From assembly GCA_905182985.1 (NCBI GenBank), contig CAJJDN010000083.1:149765-213764 (forward strand): a stretch of 64,000 bases of DNA, given 5' to 3'. The DNA comes from Paramecium sonneborni. Taxonomy: Eukaryota; Ciliophora; Oligohymenophorea; Peniculida; Parameciidae. The first letter of the stretch is position 1, and every line of letters begins with the position of its first letter. The notes under the pieces are model-generated. The model worked only from the letters and a program-made list of their open reading frames with translations. It was not told where the DNA came from and made no database searches. A program made the position numbers and the translations under genes. Shown here piece by piece: positions 12,687 through 25,507 of the stretch.

Positions 12687-15600
12687 TCATTTGACTGCTT
12701 ATAATATTTCTCCACCAATAAATTATTATTTCAAGTTAGGGTATTTTTGTATAATATCCATAGGTATCATATTCAACATTCCTTTAGTTCTCCAAATCTA
12801 TTTTGATAAATTATTTAAGTAAGGAGTCCAACAAAAAATGAATGCAGCAAACATCAAAACCAAGTAGATACTAAATTTCATTTATTCAATGGAATCATTG
12901 TAAGATAAGAAATCTGCAATGCCTTACATAAACTAATCAGTTAAATAATCACATGCAGGTGCAATATAATATAATAGCCCATGCAATTTATTATGATAAG
13001 TCTGGTTATTAATTGTAGAAATAAGGTCTAATATAAATTATGATAATTTTACCAATTCTGGTTCTTTCAGTGTTCTTCCAATAACTGATCATATCATTAG
13101 TACTTAAGGCTACTGAAACAAAGGCAGTTTTTAATCCACTTGTAAGTAAACCAGAATCAACAACAGCACATCCAGTTTGATCAGTGACAAAATTATCTAT
13201 AATATATATTTATATTAATACTTATATTAAAATCGTTAGTACATAAATTGTTATAAGTAAATGCTTAAAATTTAGACAAATATGAGTCAAATTATGAGGG
13301 AAATGATTGAGTCAAAGATTAGAATAAATTTCTTTCATTATCATATAATCTATCTTAAAATTCAGTTCTCATATCTAGTGAATCTTCTAATTAAGTTTAA
13401 TTTGTAACAACTTCTTCAAAAGTGAAATAAACATTATATTTAATAGATATTGGTCTTTTAGATGAATACTAAAGATGATCATAAACTTTTTGAACATTAC
13501 CAAGAAATATCAATTCTAAATTAATATCCAAAATAAAATAAGCTATAAAAATAAGAGCAAAGATTAAGAATTAAACAATAACAACAGATTTATTATTATC
13601 TTTAGAATTGAGTAATTTTTGTGATCTAAGATTTTCTATTTCTTCTTCATTCTCTTTTTTATCTTATTCTTATTGTTATTATTATTTTTAATCATTTTTC
13701 GTAGCTCCTTAAGTAAATGCAGATGGAGTGGCTTTATTTTCAGTTGGTTTTGCTGTAATTGAAGTATGAATGGCATTAGAATTAGGTTATCCGGTTTATA
13801 AGACATTTTATCCACTACCATTTGAACCATTATTTTATTATTATGATTATTTTTTTTTATCACTTTTATCTTCTTCTTCATTATTCATTTCAAAAACATC
13901 TTTATTTTGAGTTTTTTCAACTTCAGGAGGTTAAACACCAGGTTAAGGAGGTTTTTCATCTTTATCAACAATATCTTTTTTTTCATTTTTATCTTCTAAA
14001 AATTCTTGCATATAATTTTCACATTTAGCAGCTAATTCTTTAATTTCTTAAATAGGGATGATTCCAAAAAGTGACATAACCATATTATTTGTTTTATGTA
14101 CTTAAAATACAATAGGAATAAGAATCATTGCTGATACAACTAAACAGAATATACCAACACCCATAATGACAAAAAAGGTTACTTAATAATTATTGATTTC
14201 ATCTGAATAAAAGTCAAAGAATCTTTAAGCTATATTTTCTGATCCTTATCTTAATACGAATAAACCATTAGTCATTACATAATAAAAATTCTTTTATGTG
14301 TTATCTACGGTAGTAACAGATCCATTAAAAGATGCTGCAGATGAATTTCTTAAAGAAGAAGCTGAAGTAATAATTTAAAATAATGCATCATTAAATATGT
14401 TATCATAACTATAATCATATTAATAAATATTTACATTTTAACTTCACCAGAAGTTAATAAAAATTTAACTTAATACGTTTCTAGACTAGATGTCCCAGTC
14501 ATTCTTGCCTCCATTTTAATACGAGCTTTAATAACATCAAATTGAACCACTTTTAAAGTATCTACTAAGTATGATAACTATAATTAAATATTATTATTAT
14601 TATTTTACATTAGCTTTAATAAAAGTATCTGCAGAAGTAGTAGTATATCCATGTTTTTCAGCTATATAAGTACTATTTCCTAACATTTAAAGTAATCTAG
14701 TATAAAAATTAACATCTGCCATAATATTATGTCTCATATATGCTAAATAGATAGCATCTGCTCCTTCTTAGACATCTTAACTTTGAGTCATTCTGTATCC
14801 TAATATCAATGCACTTAAGATAATTAGAATTAACATTATAAACCACACAGTTCTTTTTAAAATTCTAATATATTTTGGTTCTGTTTTCTCAGATATCAAT
14901 GCTTTAAAATCTTTCAATTATCTCATTTCATCATTTACTGATCCACCAGATAAATTAGATTCTCCTTCTGATGCATTCACATCTTCTTAAACTTATTATT
15001 CATCTTTTATTGCAGTTTTCATTTAATTTTATTAAGCTTCTTCAGCTGCTGGTTCCATTGATCTTTGTTATTTAATTTCCTCATTTTCATCAACTTCATA
15101 AAATCTTATTATTTGTATTTTCTAATCACCAAATTCTGTTTCATCTTAAATAAAAGCTTTTATTTTATATTTCTTATATCTTTATTACTTTTATAACTTT
15201 TTACTCTTAGCTTCTTCTAATTTTGAATTCTATACCTATTAAGATAAATCAACAGCAGTTTCTTTATATTAATGATTCTAATTCAACATTTATCCTAAAT
15301 TTGAATCTCCAATTTTAGATTACATTTAAGATACTTATTATGGTGGTTCATAAATATTTTCTTCTTCTTCTAAAGACATTTCATCATCACTTTCACCTCT
15401 TCCCAAAAGAAAGTTTTATTAAAGTTAAGATGTATCAATTGTTGTAACCAATCCTTATGATTTTAGATCATCTTAATTTTTAATATCTACTAATTCTGGA
15501 GCTATTGCATCAATTGTAAATTCATTTGTATTAGTTGAATTACCATATACTAAAGATGCTGGAATTCCATATCTTGTATAACAGGATTATGTTATTCCTA

Positions 15601-17962
15601 ATATGGCTTAACTATTAACATTTATTATTATGAAATGCCATTCTTAATCTATATCTTATTCACTTCTTAAATAAGAACTTCCTGGTTCTATATCTTTTAA
15701 AAATCCTACTATTTAAATCCCTTCATCCAAATTTGGTAACACTTTAATCATTAATGTACAAGGAACCAAATAATTATTTTTATTTTAAGCCAACAGAATC
15801 CTTTCTTATCCTATTACTTTTGAATCACTTGTTTCTAAATAATTCTTCATAAATTAATCATGTTAATCTGCATATACTTTTGGCATTATTCTATTCACAT
15901 TCTAACCTATTATATCTGATTTAGAGAATCCCAATATTCTAGTTATTTCATTATTCACATTTGTTACTACACCTATATTATTATAATTCCCTGAACAAGT
16001 TATTATACATGTATTTGCATTCTCACCATATTTCTATCTTTCTTAATCCAATCCTAATTTATTTACTGCTGTGCTCTTTTAAATATATTCTGCCTTCTCT
16101 AAAATTCTTTAACCTTCAACATCATCATTCACTATATCTTTCAAAAAGTTCCCATAAACTTATAAACATTTTATATGATTCTAATTCATTTCCTATAGCT
16201 TTTTATAAAAATCACTTGTTGATTCAACTGTATTTGTTATTTTTGATCCAAGTGATTACAATTTCTAAATATCTGGATTTTCTTCTAATAATTCTCTCCA
16301 AAATTCCATATGTAATGTAACACTCTTCTCTATACTGCTTAGAAAATTTACAAATTTATTTTAAAATACTACAATGATGTTTACATCCACTCCTTTATTT
16401 TCTGATGTTCTCATATCATTTTCTATCATTTCCTCTTCAATCAAATTCTTATATCGATAAATACTAAATTCTTCTTATAAGTTAGGTTTGTTTTCTTCAG
16501 TAATCATTAATTCAAATAATGCTTTAAATTTGTTCTTCAATTTCTCATGATGAATGTATGAATTCAATAAATGCAATCTTGGACATTTTGGATATCTATC
16601 CAAAGCATCAGATATTATACTTTTTATTAATTGATACCATCTTTTTAGTTTTTAAGGAGTCTCTTCATCTTTCAAGTTGTCAGCTACTAATTATTGACAC
16701 ACACAATTCTCACTTGGTTTTCCACAATTTTTTAAATGCAATTTTAGTACTCCTTCCAAAATTATTCTAGACTATAAAATTTCACGATTTTCAATTAAAT
16801 CCATGAGATGATTAATATATATTTCAATGTCTGTTTCTTTCTTAAAAGATTTGATTGGTGTTCTTAATAATTGCTATTGTCTAAAAGTCAACAATTAAAA
16901 ATAAACTAAAGAAATTAATGGCATTCCTAAGATCATATAAAATAACCCAATATCATCAACAGAATCTAAATCTAAGAATGCAGTAATGACACCTACTAAA
17001 CTAGCCCAAAATAGTAAAACTTCTTAAACTACAATAAATCCATAAACACTTTTATTATAATAGGGGGGTGATCGATATCTTTATACTAATAATAGTAAAT
17101 AGAAAGCTGCTAAGAGAGAAATATAAACTTTAGATATATCTCCATTAAAATCAAGTGTTACATAAAGTGGAAGAATAATTTTAATCAATTATCTAACCAA
17201 TGGAGTTTTGGATTGAGGAGATGCAAATGGAATTGGTGAACTTGGATTGAGTTCAGCATAAAGTAATCCAAAATAGAGTACATTGATTAAGAATAAGATC
17301 ATACCAATAATCTATAATAATGATGATTGATTATAATACAGCCAAAGATATATGCAGAAAATGAAGACCTGTATAACATTCTAAGCCATCTGAAAATGGA
17401 GCCTTAGAATTACAATAAATGCTGGCAATGAAGGCATTGAATATGGGGATTGTAAGAACAGTATTCAAAAGTAATCCATACAATGAAAATATTTTTAGAC
17501 AGTATGTAAGAAAGGTACTTGGCTTTCTCTTATTTGATGTCAATTTGAATGTTATTATGATCAACAAGAATAACATTAGAATCTGAATGCCAAAAGCCTA
17601 TAAATAATACAAAAATAAAACATACAATGTACATTACTATTAACAGCACATTCACTCCACCGTTGAATATGATATAATTTACTTAAAAGTATTGTAATGC
17701 ATTTCGAAAGTATTCCAACCACACTGTTTAGAATAAAAATTCTAAGTTAGGATGGATGGAATAATAAAGCTACATGATTTATCAATTCAAAAAATACAAG
17801 TTAGATGAGCTCAATCAATATTAGGAACTTAAACAAGAAAGGACTGCAAACTTGATTCTATAATAATTCATGAGTGAGTCCATATGTCCATGTTTTTATT
17901 CTGTTCTCAAATCGTTCCCAAATAGACTCATCGTAAAACACTCGTCGATTATTCATAATCAT
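12687..17962 (-). CDS. Giant multi-pass PAS-domain protein (ciliate TmcB-like family), copy 2
   Basis: About 1,700 aa, with several small introns not all mapped. The order matches copy 1: an N-terminal run of TM helices ('FGIQILMLFLLIIITFKL', 'CYTGLHFLHI'), a PAS-like segment ('RILGFSKSDIIGQNVNRIMP' then 'VYADQHD', near 15,840-15,940), a long charged linker rich in Q, E and K, a TM helix ('TVWFIMLILIILSALILGY') and a C-terminal membrane part. Two in-frame ATGs (17962 and 17956) are possible starts. Its stop is only 34 nt from the start of copy 1, so the two look like a tandem duplication. The start is 18 nt from a divergent gene. Confidence 0.8.
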
Positions 17963-17980
17963 TTTGATATATAATAAAAT
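17963..17980. promoter_or_regulatory. 18-nt divergent intergenic spacer
   Basis: Both flanking genes begin here and run apart, so this spacer plus the first codons must hold the start signals for both, unless transcription starts inside the opposite gene. It is pure AT-rich sequence with no motif I can name. Confidence 0.45.
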
Positions 17981-18454
17981 ATGATTAATAAGTAAAATCA
18001 ATTACCTAAACATCCTAACATCTCCTTTAAATAATACTGTGAATAGTTTGTCAAAGAAAGTCCTAAGGCTAAACTTAATAAAACAACTTATGTTTTAGAA
18101 AATTTACAATTAAATAAACTTAGGGATAAACAAAAAGAATAATTCTAAACTTTTATCGAGGATCACATTTCATAAACTAGAAAAATTAGAGATTATGCAT
18201 AATATGATGCCACCATTGTTATGGGACTTACTCCTAAGTGGCAAAGACCAAAAAATGATTATTTTAAATAAGAAATCCCCCTTATTAAACATTAATTAGA
18301 TATGAGATGTACCAGATAATGTTAAGACCTCAATTTTGATTCCTGGAGGCGAATTGATTAAGCTAATTAAAAAAGAGTAAGAGGTTATTCTATTGATTCA
18401 ACTATCAAAAAAACTAATCGAAAAACATACTCATTTGCTTATCGATTTTCATGA
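17981..18454 (+). CDS. Conserved-looking basic protein, unknown function
   Basis: 157 aa, a single exon using TAA/TAG as Gln and ending at TGA 18452-18454. It is basic, with a helical middle ('LNKLRDKQKEQFQTFIEDH'), a segment 'GLTPKWQRPKNDYF' and a C-terminus rich in Lys, Arg and Thr. I see no signal peptide, TM helix or known motif. It is divergent from the giant PAS-protein gene and shares its very short start region. The long uninterrupted frame and normal composition support a real gene. Confidence 0.6.
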
Positions 18455-20138
18455 TGATTACTTTCTTTATTTGTATCATATCAACTCTTTTAAATGAATT
18501 AATCAACAGAAAAATTTTATAAAATTTATTTAAATAAATTTATAATTGTAAAACTCTATTCCATTTATCATTCTTTTTCTTGTTCTAATATTTCATTTTT
18601 TTAGATTCTATATTTATTTCAAATCAATTTAATGTAAACTAATTTAATTATTATTTTTTACTTCAATCCTTAATTTCTAGCTTCATATTTAAGAAATAAA
18701 TTTTATTATTAATTATTACCTAATCACTATAGAATGCTTGCATCTTTTCAATATCTAATATTCAAAAATATTAAAATTCATTTATTTAAGTTGATACCTT
18801 AAAATGATTATAATTAATATTCATTAAAAATATAAAAGAGTCAGAAACCCTCTTATAAAAATAATAAACTATATTTTCTGAATCTTCATACAAAGATCCT
18901 AATGAATGTGAATTAGTCCATAAATATGAAAAAAAAATATCTAAAAATTGTAACATCTAAATCTTTTTAAATACTGTTGGCGATTAAATTGAAGGAGAGT
19001 TTTGAGTGTAAACCTGAATATGAAATTTAATTAGATTTTATTTTGAGATTTGCTCAAAAAAATTAACCTCCTTCCAAAAATATTTTGAGATAGGCTTAAA
19101 GTGAGATTTTGAACAAAAATATTGCTCTTAAAAAATTTATAAGCTATGTTGCTTGAAATTTTAAGGAGAAGGAGCTATCCCATAAAAGTTTAGACAAATA
19201 AAAAGAATTAAGATATTTTTAACATAAGAAATATATTTGGATTCGAATAAGTCAATTTTTAAACTTCTATACTCTTATTTGATAAATAGAAGAGGGTGTG
19301 CATCTAATGAATTTATGAATGCCAAATTAAATTATTTGGTTCCTAAAATTTTAATGAATTATTAAGCCTCTTTAACATAAAAATAATATCTAATATTTAG
19401 GCACGGTTATTTTAGAAGTTGATACATTTAAATGAAGTAATTAGCTATATAGAAATGAACAATAATTAAAATTTGCAAAAGAAACAATAAATGTAATTGC
19501 AACCATTTATGGAAGTCAATTAGCTGACAATATGTTATTAATTCTTAATTTCAATTAAAATGAGTGTTAATTTATTTAATTATATCATAAAATAATAGAG
19601 AATTGTTAATTTATCAAAATAATTATAATAATATTTACGGTAATTAATTAAAAAAATAGTAATATATTAATATAAATTAATTATATCCAATAATTTTAAC
19701 GATTTGGAACTTAAATATAAATTTAGCCATAGATTTTCAATTAATAGTTAAGAATAGACATCTCACAATTTTATGAATAAGAAAAAGTGGAGTGCTTAAA
19801 AATCGAAATTTAAGGTAGATCAGATTAAGCATATTATAAATAAGTATAATTTCAATATAATAGTCTATTCTAATATTCGCTCAGGCATTTAATCTTAATT
19901 TATATAATCAAATTAAATTATTTTTAATAAAGAAAAATAGAGTTAAATGAATAGATTATAATGAGATGAAAAACAGAGATTGAAAGAATGGAGATCAATG
20001 AATTAAATTATATAATTATTAATAACCTATAATAAAAGATGAAAGACTTAAGAATGAAATAAAAAAGTTATAGGTTATTATGTAAGAGAGATTAAGAGAA
20101 AGCTTTTATGATTTTATTATATAAATAATTATTATAAG
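18455..20138. other. Gene-poor 1.7-kb stretch with a degenerate open frame
   Basis: Most of it is AT-rich sequence with no convincing gene. One + strand frame stays open for 105 codons (19105-19419), is rich in ordinary residues and lies between in-frame TGAs on both sides (19102, 19420), without an ATG; it looks like a gene relic. An inverted repeat sits at 20021-20079 (separate entry). The region just upstream of 20139 may be the 5' flank or an unrecognised first exon of the next gene. Confidence 0.35.
20021..20079. repeat. Inverted repeat, 12-nt arms
   Basis: AATAACCTATAA at 20021-20032 is matched by its exact reverse complement TTATAGGTTATT at 20068-20079, leaving a 35-nt loop. In RNA this would form a hairpin just upstream of the coiled-coil gene. 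In so AT-rich a genome a 12-nt arm containing a CC/GG pair is less likely by chance than a pure AT arm, but it could still be coincidence. Confidence 0.5.
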
Positions 20139-21058
20139 ATGTTGCCAAAATTACATTAAAGTTCTTCTGTGTAATAAGTAAGAACATCTGAAGATTTCAG
20201 TTTAAATGAAGCAAAAAGGAGATAAAAATAACTTGAGTTGGAATCTTAGAATGTTGAGAATAGAATCAAATAATTAAAGAAAGAAAATGAGAAACTGTCA
20301 AAAAAAGTAGAAATGGCAGAACAATTAGCTCTTGATGTGTATGCTTAAAGACTTGCATAGAAGTTGAAAGTAATTATATTAGTTGTAATAATTAAAATAG
20401 AAAGAACAAAAATAACATCAATTATCTTTGACTGATCCAGCAAAATATTAGTAAACATAATATGAAAGAATGCATTTAAAAAAGATGAAATAAGAGGTAA
20501 AAGAGATGAAACATTAAGATGCCTAATTAATGAAAAAATCTATAAAATTCGAATTGATGAGAACAAATGATGAGCAATTGAAAATAGCTTAAAATTTAAG
20601 ATTGAAAGCAGCATTAAAGAAGGAAGAAGAGAAATTATCTTAAGCAGTAATTTAAGAAAAATTATATGAAAAATAATAAAAGGTGAGATTAGAATAGGAG
20701 AGAGAGAGATAGAAAATAATAATGGAAAATGAGAAATAGGAGTATTAGATAAAGTAATTAGAAGTATAAGAATTGAAATTGGTTGAAAAATTATAAGCAA
20801 CTTAATAAAGAGAAATAGCTGTTAAAGAAAAATTGATAGCAGCAACAAGATTACCACCTGAAGATTTTGATAGAACTTATTTAGGAGGTTAATCAATAAT
20901 ATGCGATTAAGAAAAATAAGTAAAAATATAGAAATAATAATAAGGAATAAAAATAAGAAGAATAAAAAGAATAATAAAAAGAATAATAAGGAGAAGGAGA
21001 GTAATCAGGAGAAGGAGGGTAATAAGGTGAAGGAGGATAAGGAACATAAACTGAATGA
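20139..21058 (+). CDS. Long coiled-coil protein with Gly-Glu-Gln tail
   Basis: 287 aa after two introns (31 nt near 20369, 25 nt near 20921). Nearly the whole length from about residue 30 to 240 is a charged coiled-coil (K, E, Q, L, A), then 'LPPEDFDRTYLGGQ', then a tail of Glu/Gln repeats followed by repeated G-E-G-(G/E)-Q units ending at TGA 21056. The second intron is needed to enter the Glu-rich tail. The ATG at 20139 is the first in frame after an in-frame TGA; an extra 5' exon is possible. It is probably a cytoskeletal or axonemal scaffold by composition only. Confidence 0.65.
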
Positions 21059-21147
21059 ATATGATATATAATGAAGAAAATCAGTATATATTATATAAAT
21101 ATATATATATCATAAATAATTATCTCAATTAGAAATATTATTTTAAA

Positions 21148-22830
21148 ATGGATCGTTCAACTCAATCTAAAGTTAGATCTGCAAGTGGTAGTAAAGATTA
21201 AAAAGAATTAGGGAAGAAGGAAAATTTTATTATTTAGTGAGAATAAATTATAATTGGAACAATTGAAAATTACAATTAAAAATATAGAAGTATATAAGTT
21301 TTTATTATTTTAATAAGGTTGAATAAGATAGATAAATTAAACAAAAATAATCTCAAGGAAAAAATTATTAAATTGCTGTGACATTGTGACAACTGATCAA
21401 TCATTTAGTAACTGAAATAATTTAAAATTTAATAGAAACAATTGCAAATTTAGTAGTAGATAACTAAAAAATTTCATGAGAGGCAAAAAAACGATTTGTA
21501 AAACCTTTTCATGATTAATAAAATTAATTATGAATATACAATAGGATAACTCTAAAGTTAAAATTAAGTTCAATAAATACTATTAAAATTTATAAACTAT
21601 CAAATATAGGTTGTTGTGGAAAGGAAAAAAATTTTTTAAATTTTGAAAGCCAATTTAGAAAACTAGAATTAGAGTTTTTTAATGGACAGCACTTTCTAAT
21701 TTAGAAAATAATAATGTTGATATTTATTTTTGTGGTGAAAACCAGTTTGAATTATGAAATAAATCTTTAGATGATTATTTTCTTAGCGTAGCTGAAAAAA
21801 CAATGATTATTGTAGTAAATGGTGATAAACTATTTGAGAAAAAGGTAGTTGAATATTTGGAGAAGATTAAAGAAACAACAACATATAGAGATTAACCTGT
21901 TTAAGATGATAAACTAAGAATAGCATATAAAATGTTTTATGGAATAGGGCGAACTTAAAATTTTTCGACATTCTAAGGATATAATACATTAGGATTTTTT
22001 CTATTAAAATGATCCAGATTTATAGGAGAAGATTTTAGAAAATGATTATCGTAAAGCTATCAAAGATTGATAAATAGCAAAAGAATAAGGTTATTCTAAT
22101 TCATTCTTTTAGGTAGTTCAATGTTATGAATTAGTGTATGGTTATGGAGTGAATTTAGAAGAAGCCAAAAGTTATCATAAAAAATTAGCTTTAAAAGGAA
22201 ATTTTGCATATAATCTCAAATACAAGTTAAATTAGAAAAATAAAAATCTTAATTAAGGAGATGATACATGCATGATGTTATGAATGATTGTAGCAACTTT
22301 GGAAAGTAGGAAAACTATTTATTTGCACATTAATACTTGATTCAAATAATGATATAAAATTCATATTTCACACAGATTTATTTCTACTTAAGATATCTCT
22401 AAGAATGTGGTTTTAGAGTTTAAGAGGATCAATCAAAAGTCATTCATTATTATTTTAAAGGTTCTAAACTTAAAAGTTCATTTTGCATGACTGAATTAGG
22501 TATTTTGTTCTGGTGTTACTGAAAAAATTAGAAAGAAGCTCCTAAATTCTATAGGGATGCAGAAGCATTAATTAATATGGGTTTATAAATGATATGTCTA
22601 TGAATGAGTCAATATAAATTATGCTCAATTTTTAATTTTTATGAGGAAGCTTAAAAAAAATGGGTAATTCAAAATGTGATTTCCATTTTGAATTGATGTA
22701 TGAAACTGGAAAGTATGTTAAAAAGGATGTTCAAAAGACTATAAAAAGATATTAAAAAGCTGCTCAAATGTAATGTTAAGAAGCTAGAGATCTACTCAAA
22801 TAAAATAGATAATAATGTTATATGATGATT
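21148..22830 (+). pseudogene. Decayed Sel1-repeat protein gene
   Basis: It starts with a gene-like N-terminus ('MDRSTQSKVRSASGSKDQKE') and later contains Sel1-like helical repeats ('NDYRKAIKD', 'VYGYGVNLEEAKSYHKK', 'KKDVQKTIKRYQKAAQMQCQ'). The frame is broken by TGA at 21238, 21755 and 22068, the last within a repeat at a spot where Trp is common, and by shifts between about 22,240 and 22,700. No set of 20-35-nt introns removes all of these. Sel1-repeat proteins are usually adaptors. I take this as a pseudogene. Confidence 0.6.
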
Positions 22831-23297
22831 CAATAGCTAAAATATTGGTTAAGATAAATATTAATTTATTATAGTTATTCATGCTACAAATAGAAATGCC
22901 ATCATGAAAGTTATACCTATGATCTAAAATCCTTTAATCATTCAAGAGGGAAAAAAAACTAATTAATCAAACATAGCATATAAATCTTAATATTAAGATA
23001 TGGGTTGAGGCAAAATGATTAGGATTCTTGCTACCTAATGCAACTCAATATACTTATTTTAAAAATCATTTTTAAAAACCAGGCCTTTATCATTGATCTC
23101 TATGCAAATGATTATTTTTATAAAATTATGTTAGACTCTTCTTCTCTTTAGATTATTATGTAAATTTAAAGTAAATACTTTTATTCCAATCATTATTATG
23201 ATAATTTCAATAAATTTCTCCTTATTCTAAACAAATATACAGTTCAAATGTTTCAAATTATTGAATGAATCATAATTAGATAATTTTAAAACTTATT
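22831..23297. other. AT-rich stretch, no clear gene
   Basis: No frame is open at useful length on either strand. It lies between the Sel1 relic and the next intact gene and may include the last degraded part of the former. Confidence 0.35.
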
Positions 23298-23984
23298 ATG
23301 TAGGAATTAGAAGAGTTCTTAGAAAAATAAAAAGAATTAAATATTAAAATGCTAAGAGATATGTTACAAACATAAAGTCTCATCTAGCATAATTTATCCA
23401 TTGGATTAGACTCTTTGAAAAAGTGCATTGAAAATTTACCTAATAAAATTGTCCCACAATAAGGATTATAATCTAGAATTACCATACATAGATAAAAGTA
23501 TCATGTTATTTTACTTAGCTAACATCAATTTATTTTAAGTCAAATGGGTCATAAGAATTTCTAATCATACTTGAATTTAGAAGAAGAAATCAAAGAAATC
23601 TATAGAGAGAGAATGTTCAATTTGTCTGTTACTTTAAGAGATATGAATGGAAATCTTTTAGACGATGAAGACTGTCCTACTTTCCTAAGAATGTAAAATT
23701 CCCTTACAACTCAGATACACATCAGAGAAATTTCCAAAAGAAGTTTATGCCAATATTAAAGGAAAACCAATATTTAAAGGGTAAACTCAAATACTACTAA
23801 GGGGAAAAGGAGAATTTTAAAGAATATCAATCACTGAAGTTTTATCATATTATAAACATAAACTTAGGTGTCCTCTCATTTTCCTTCCGGGAAATTTATT
23901 TTAGTGATATCTTCAGAGAAAAGTTACGTAAAACCATACATTATTGATAATTTAATTGTTAAAGCCAAAAAATTGCTTAAATGA
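23298..23984 (+). CDS. Uncharacterised protein with N-terminal helix and beta-rich domain
   Basis: 214 aa after two introns (22 nt at about 23693, 20 nt at about 23904). The first 40 residues are helical ('MQELEEFLEKQKELNIKMLR'); the rest looks beta-rich ('RMFNLSVTLRDMNGNLLDDE', 'RIYTSEKFPKEVYANIKGKP', 'GQTQILLRGKGEFQRISITE') and ends 'DNLIVKAKKLLK'. I cannot name the domain from sequence alone. Both introns are required to keep the frame, and the restored protein is smooth across the joins, which supports the model. Confidence 0.65.
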
Positions 23985-25507
23985 ATTTCATATATAAATA
24001 TTGCATAATTTTCTATGATTATGAAAAATATGCTTCTCTTAATTATTTTTCTAATTATAAATTTTTGATGTAATTTTATAATTAATTTATTCAAACAAAA
24101 TAAATGTAAATTAAAATATATTGCCATTTTAGAAAAATAAATTTAAGCAAATTCACTTTATCAATAATAATATTATAAGTTAATTCAAAATAATATTATT
24201 TCAACATAAATTTATAAAAAAAGTTGCTTCAAATAAATTATTTTACTAATATTTTAACATGGTTATTGTAACTGATTTGCCATTATTTTTGTTTTTATTA
24301 GTTTAATTTGATAAAAGAATGAAATACAATCACTATTATTTATTGATATTCGAAATTCAAATAAATGATGGATCAATATTTAAATTCTCCAATTATTTTA
24401 TTTTGAATTAACAAATAAATTTTATGCTGTTTTATTTTTCTAGTTTGTTTCTTCATAATCTTTTGTTGAAATTAAACAACACCAAAAAATGATGTTTTTT
24501 GAATTTGGATAATGGAAAGGATTTTTATGCTAAAATATTTTAAAATATTATAAATAATGTTTTTCTAGCCGTTGTTTAAGTAATTTTTTTAATTTAAATT
24601 TATTTGATTGTTTACTTAATTACTTTTTATTAATTTTTTAGCTTAGAAAATTTGTCAAATACTTTTTCTAATTTATTATAAGTTTATTTTAGATAATTTT
24701 TAGATGAGTGAAAATTAGATTTTAAAAACATTTATTGATTATTAAAAAATGAACAAAATTCAAGAATTAATAATATAACACAAACAGAGAATGAGAAAAT
24801 TAGATTTTCAAAAATTTATTTATCTTAAAATCTTTCCAATTAGTGTTATCACTCATAACTATTAATTAACTGAAACAGTTTACCTCCGTATTTGTATTAT
24901 AAATACACAAATCTAAATATTCATTTATATATTTGGGATTTTAAGTAATTATTTCGAGTTTATAATTTAAAAAAGCCCCTATTTTGTGAGACTTTTTTAA
25001 ATTACGAAAAATTGTTAATAATCGAAACTTCTATTAGTAGGTTTAAGGAATCATGTAAAAAATTTGGAATTATTTTTTAAAATATATTCAGTAATAGATT
25101 TTTGAAACTATTTAGCAATTTACTTTATTGAAAATCAATTGATAAATGATTATAATTAATATTTAATTGATCTCATTAATTATTAAGAAATAATATTATT
25201 TGTATTAAAAAAGGATATGATTTTTTTGAGAATTAAAAAAAAATTAATATAATATTTTTAGAATAAATAGATTAATATCTGTTATAGATTGTTACTCATA
25301 AAAAGTATGGTAATTATTTTATTGATTTAATGGACAATTATGATATCTAATGATAAATTGTACAAATATTTTATCAAATGAACTCTAAGAATTCTAAATT
25401 ATTAAATTTTTAAAGTATTAGAGTCTAATAAATATATGCTATAAATGTTGATATTTATTTGATCATAGTAATAATAGTTTTAATTTTATATATTTTTTTT
25501 TAAAATA
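23985..25507. other. Gene-poor 1.5-kb AT-rich stretch
   Basis: I see no open frame of gene quality and no RNA gene. Poly-A/T runs dominate. A short GC-containing island 'AAAAAAGCCCC' near 24,970 is followed by an A/T-flanked partial palindrome, but nothing I can assign. Confidence 0.4.

Noticed and set aside
13636..14028. Overlapping open frames on both strands in a low-complexity stretch
   Set aside because: They are shadows of the Asn/Gln/Lys/Glu-rich linker of the second giant PAS protein.
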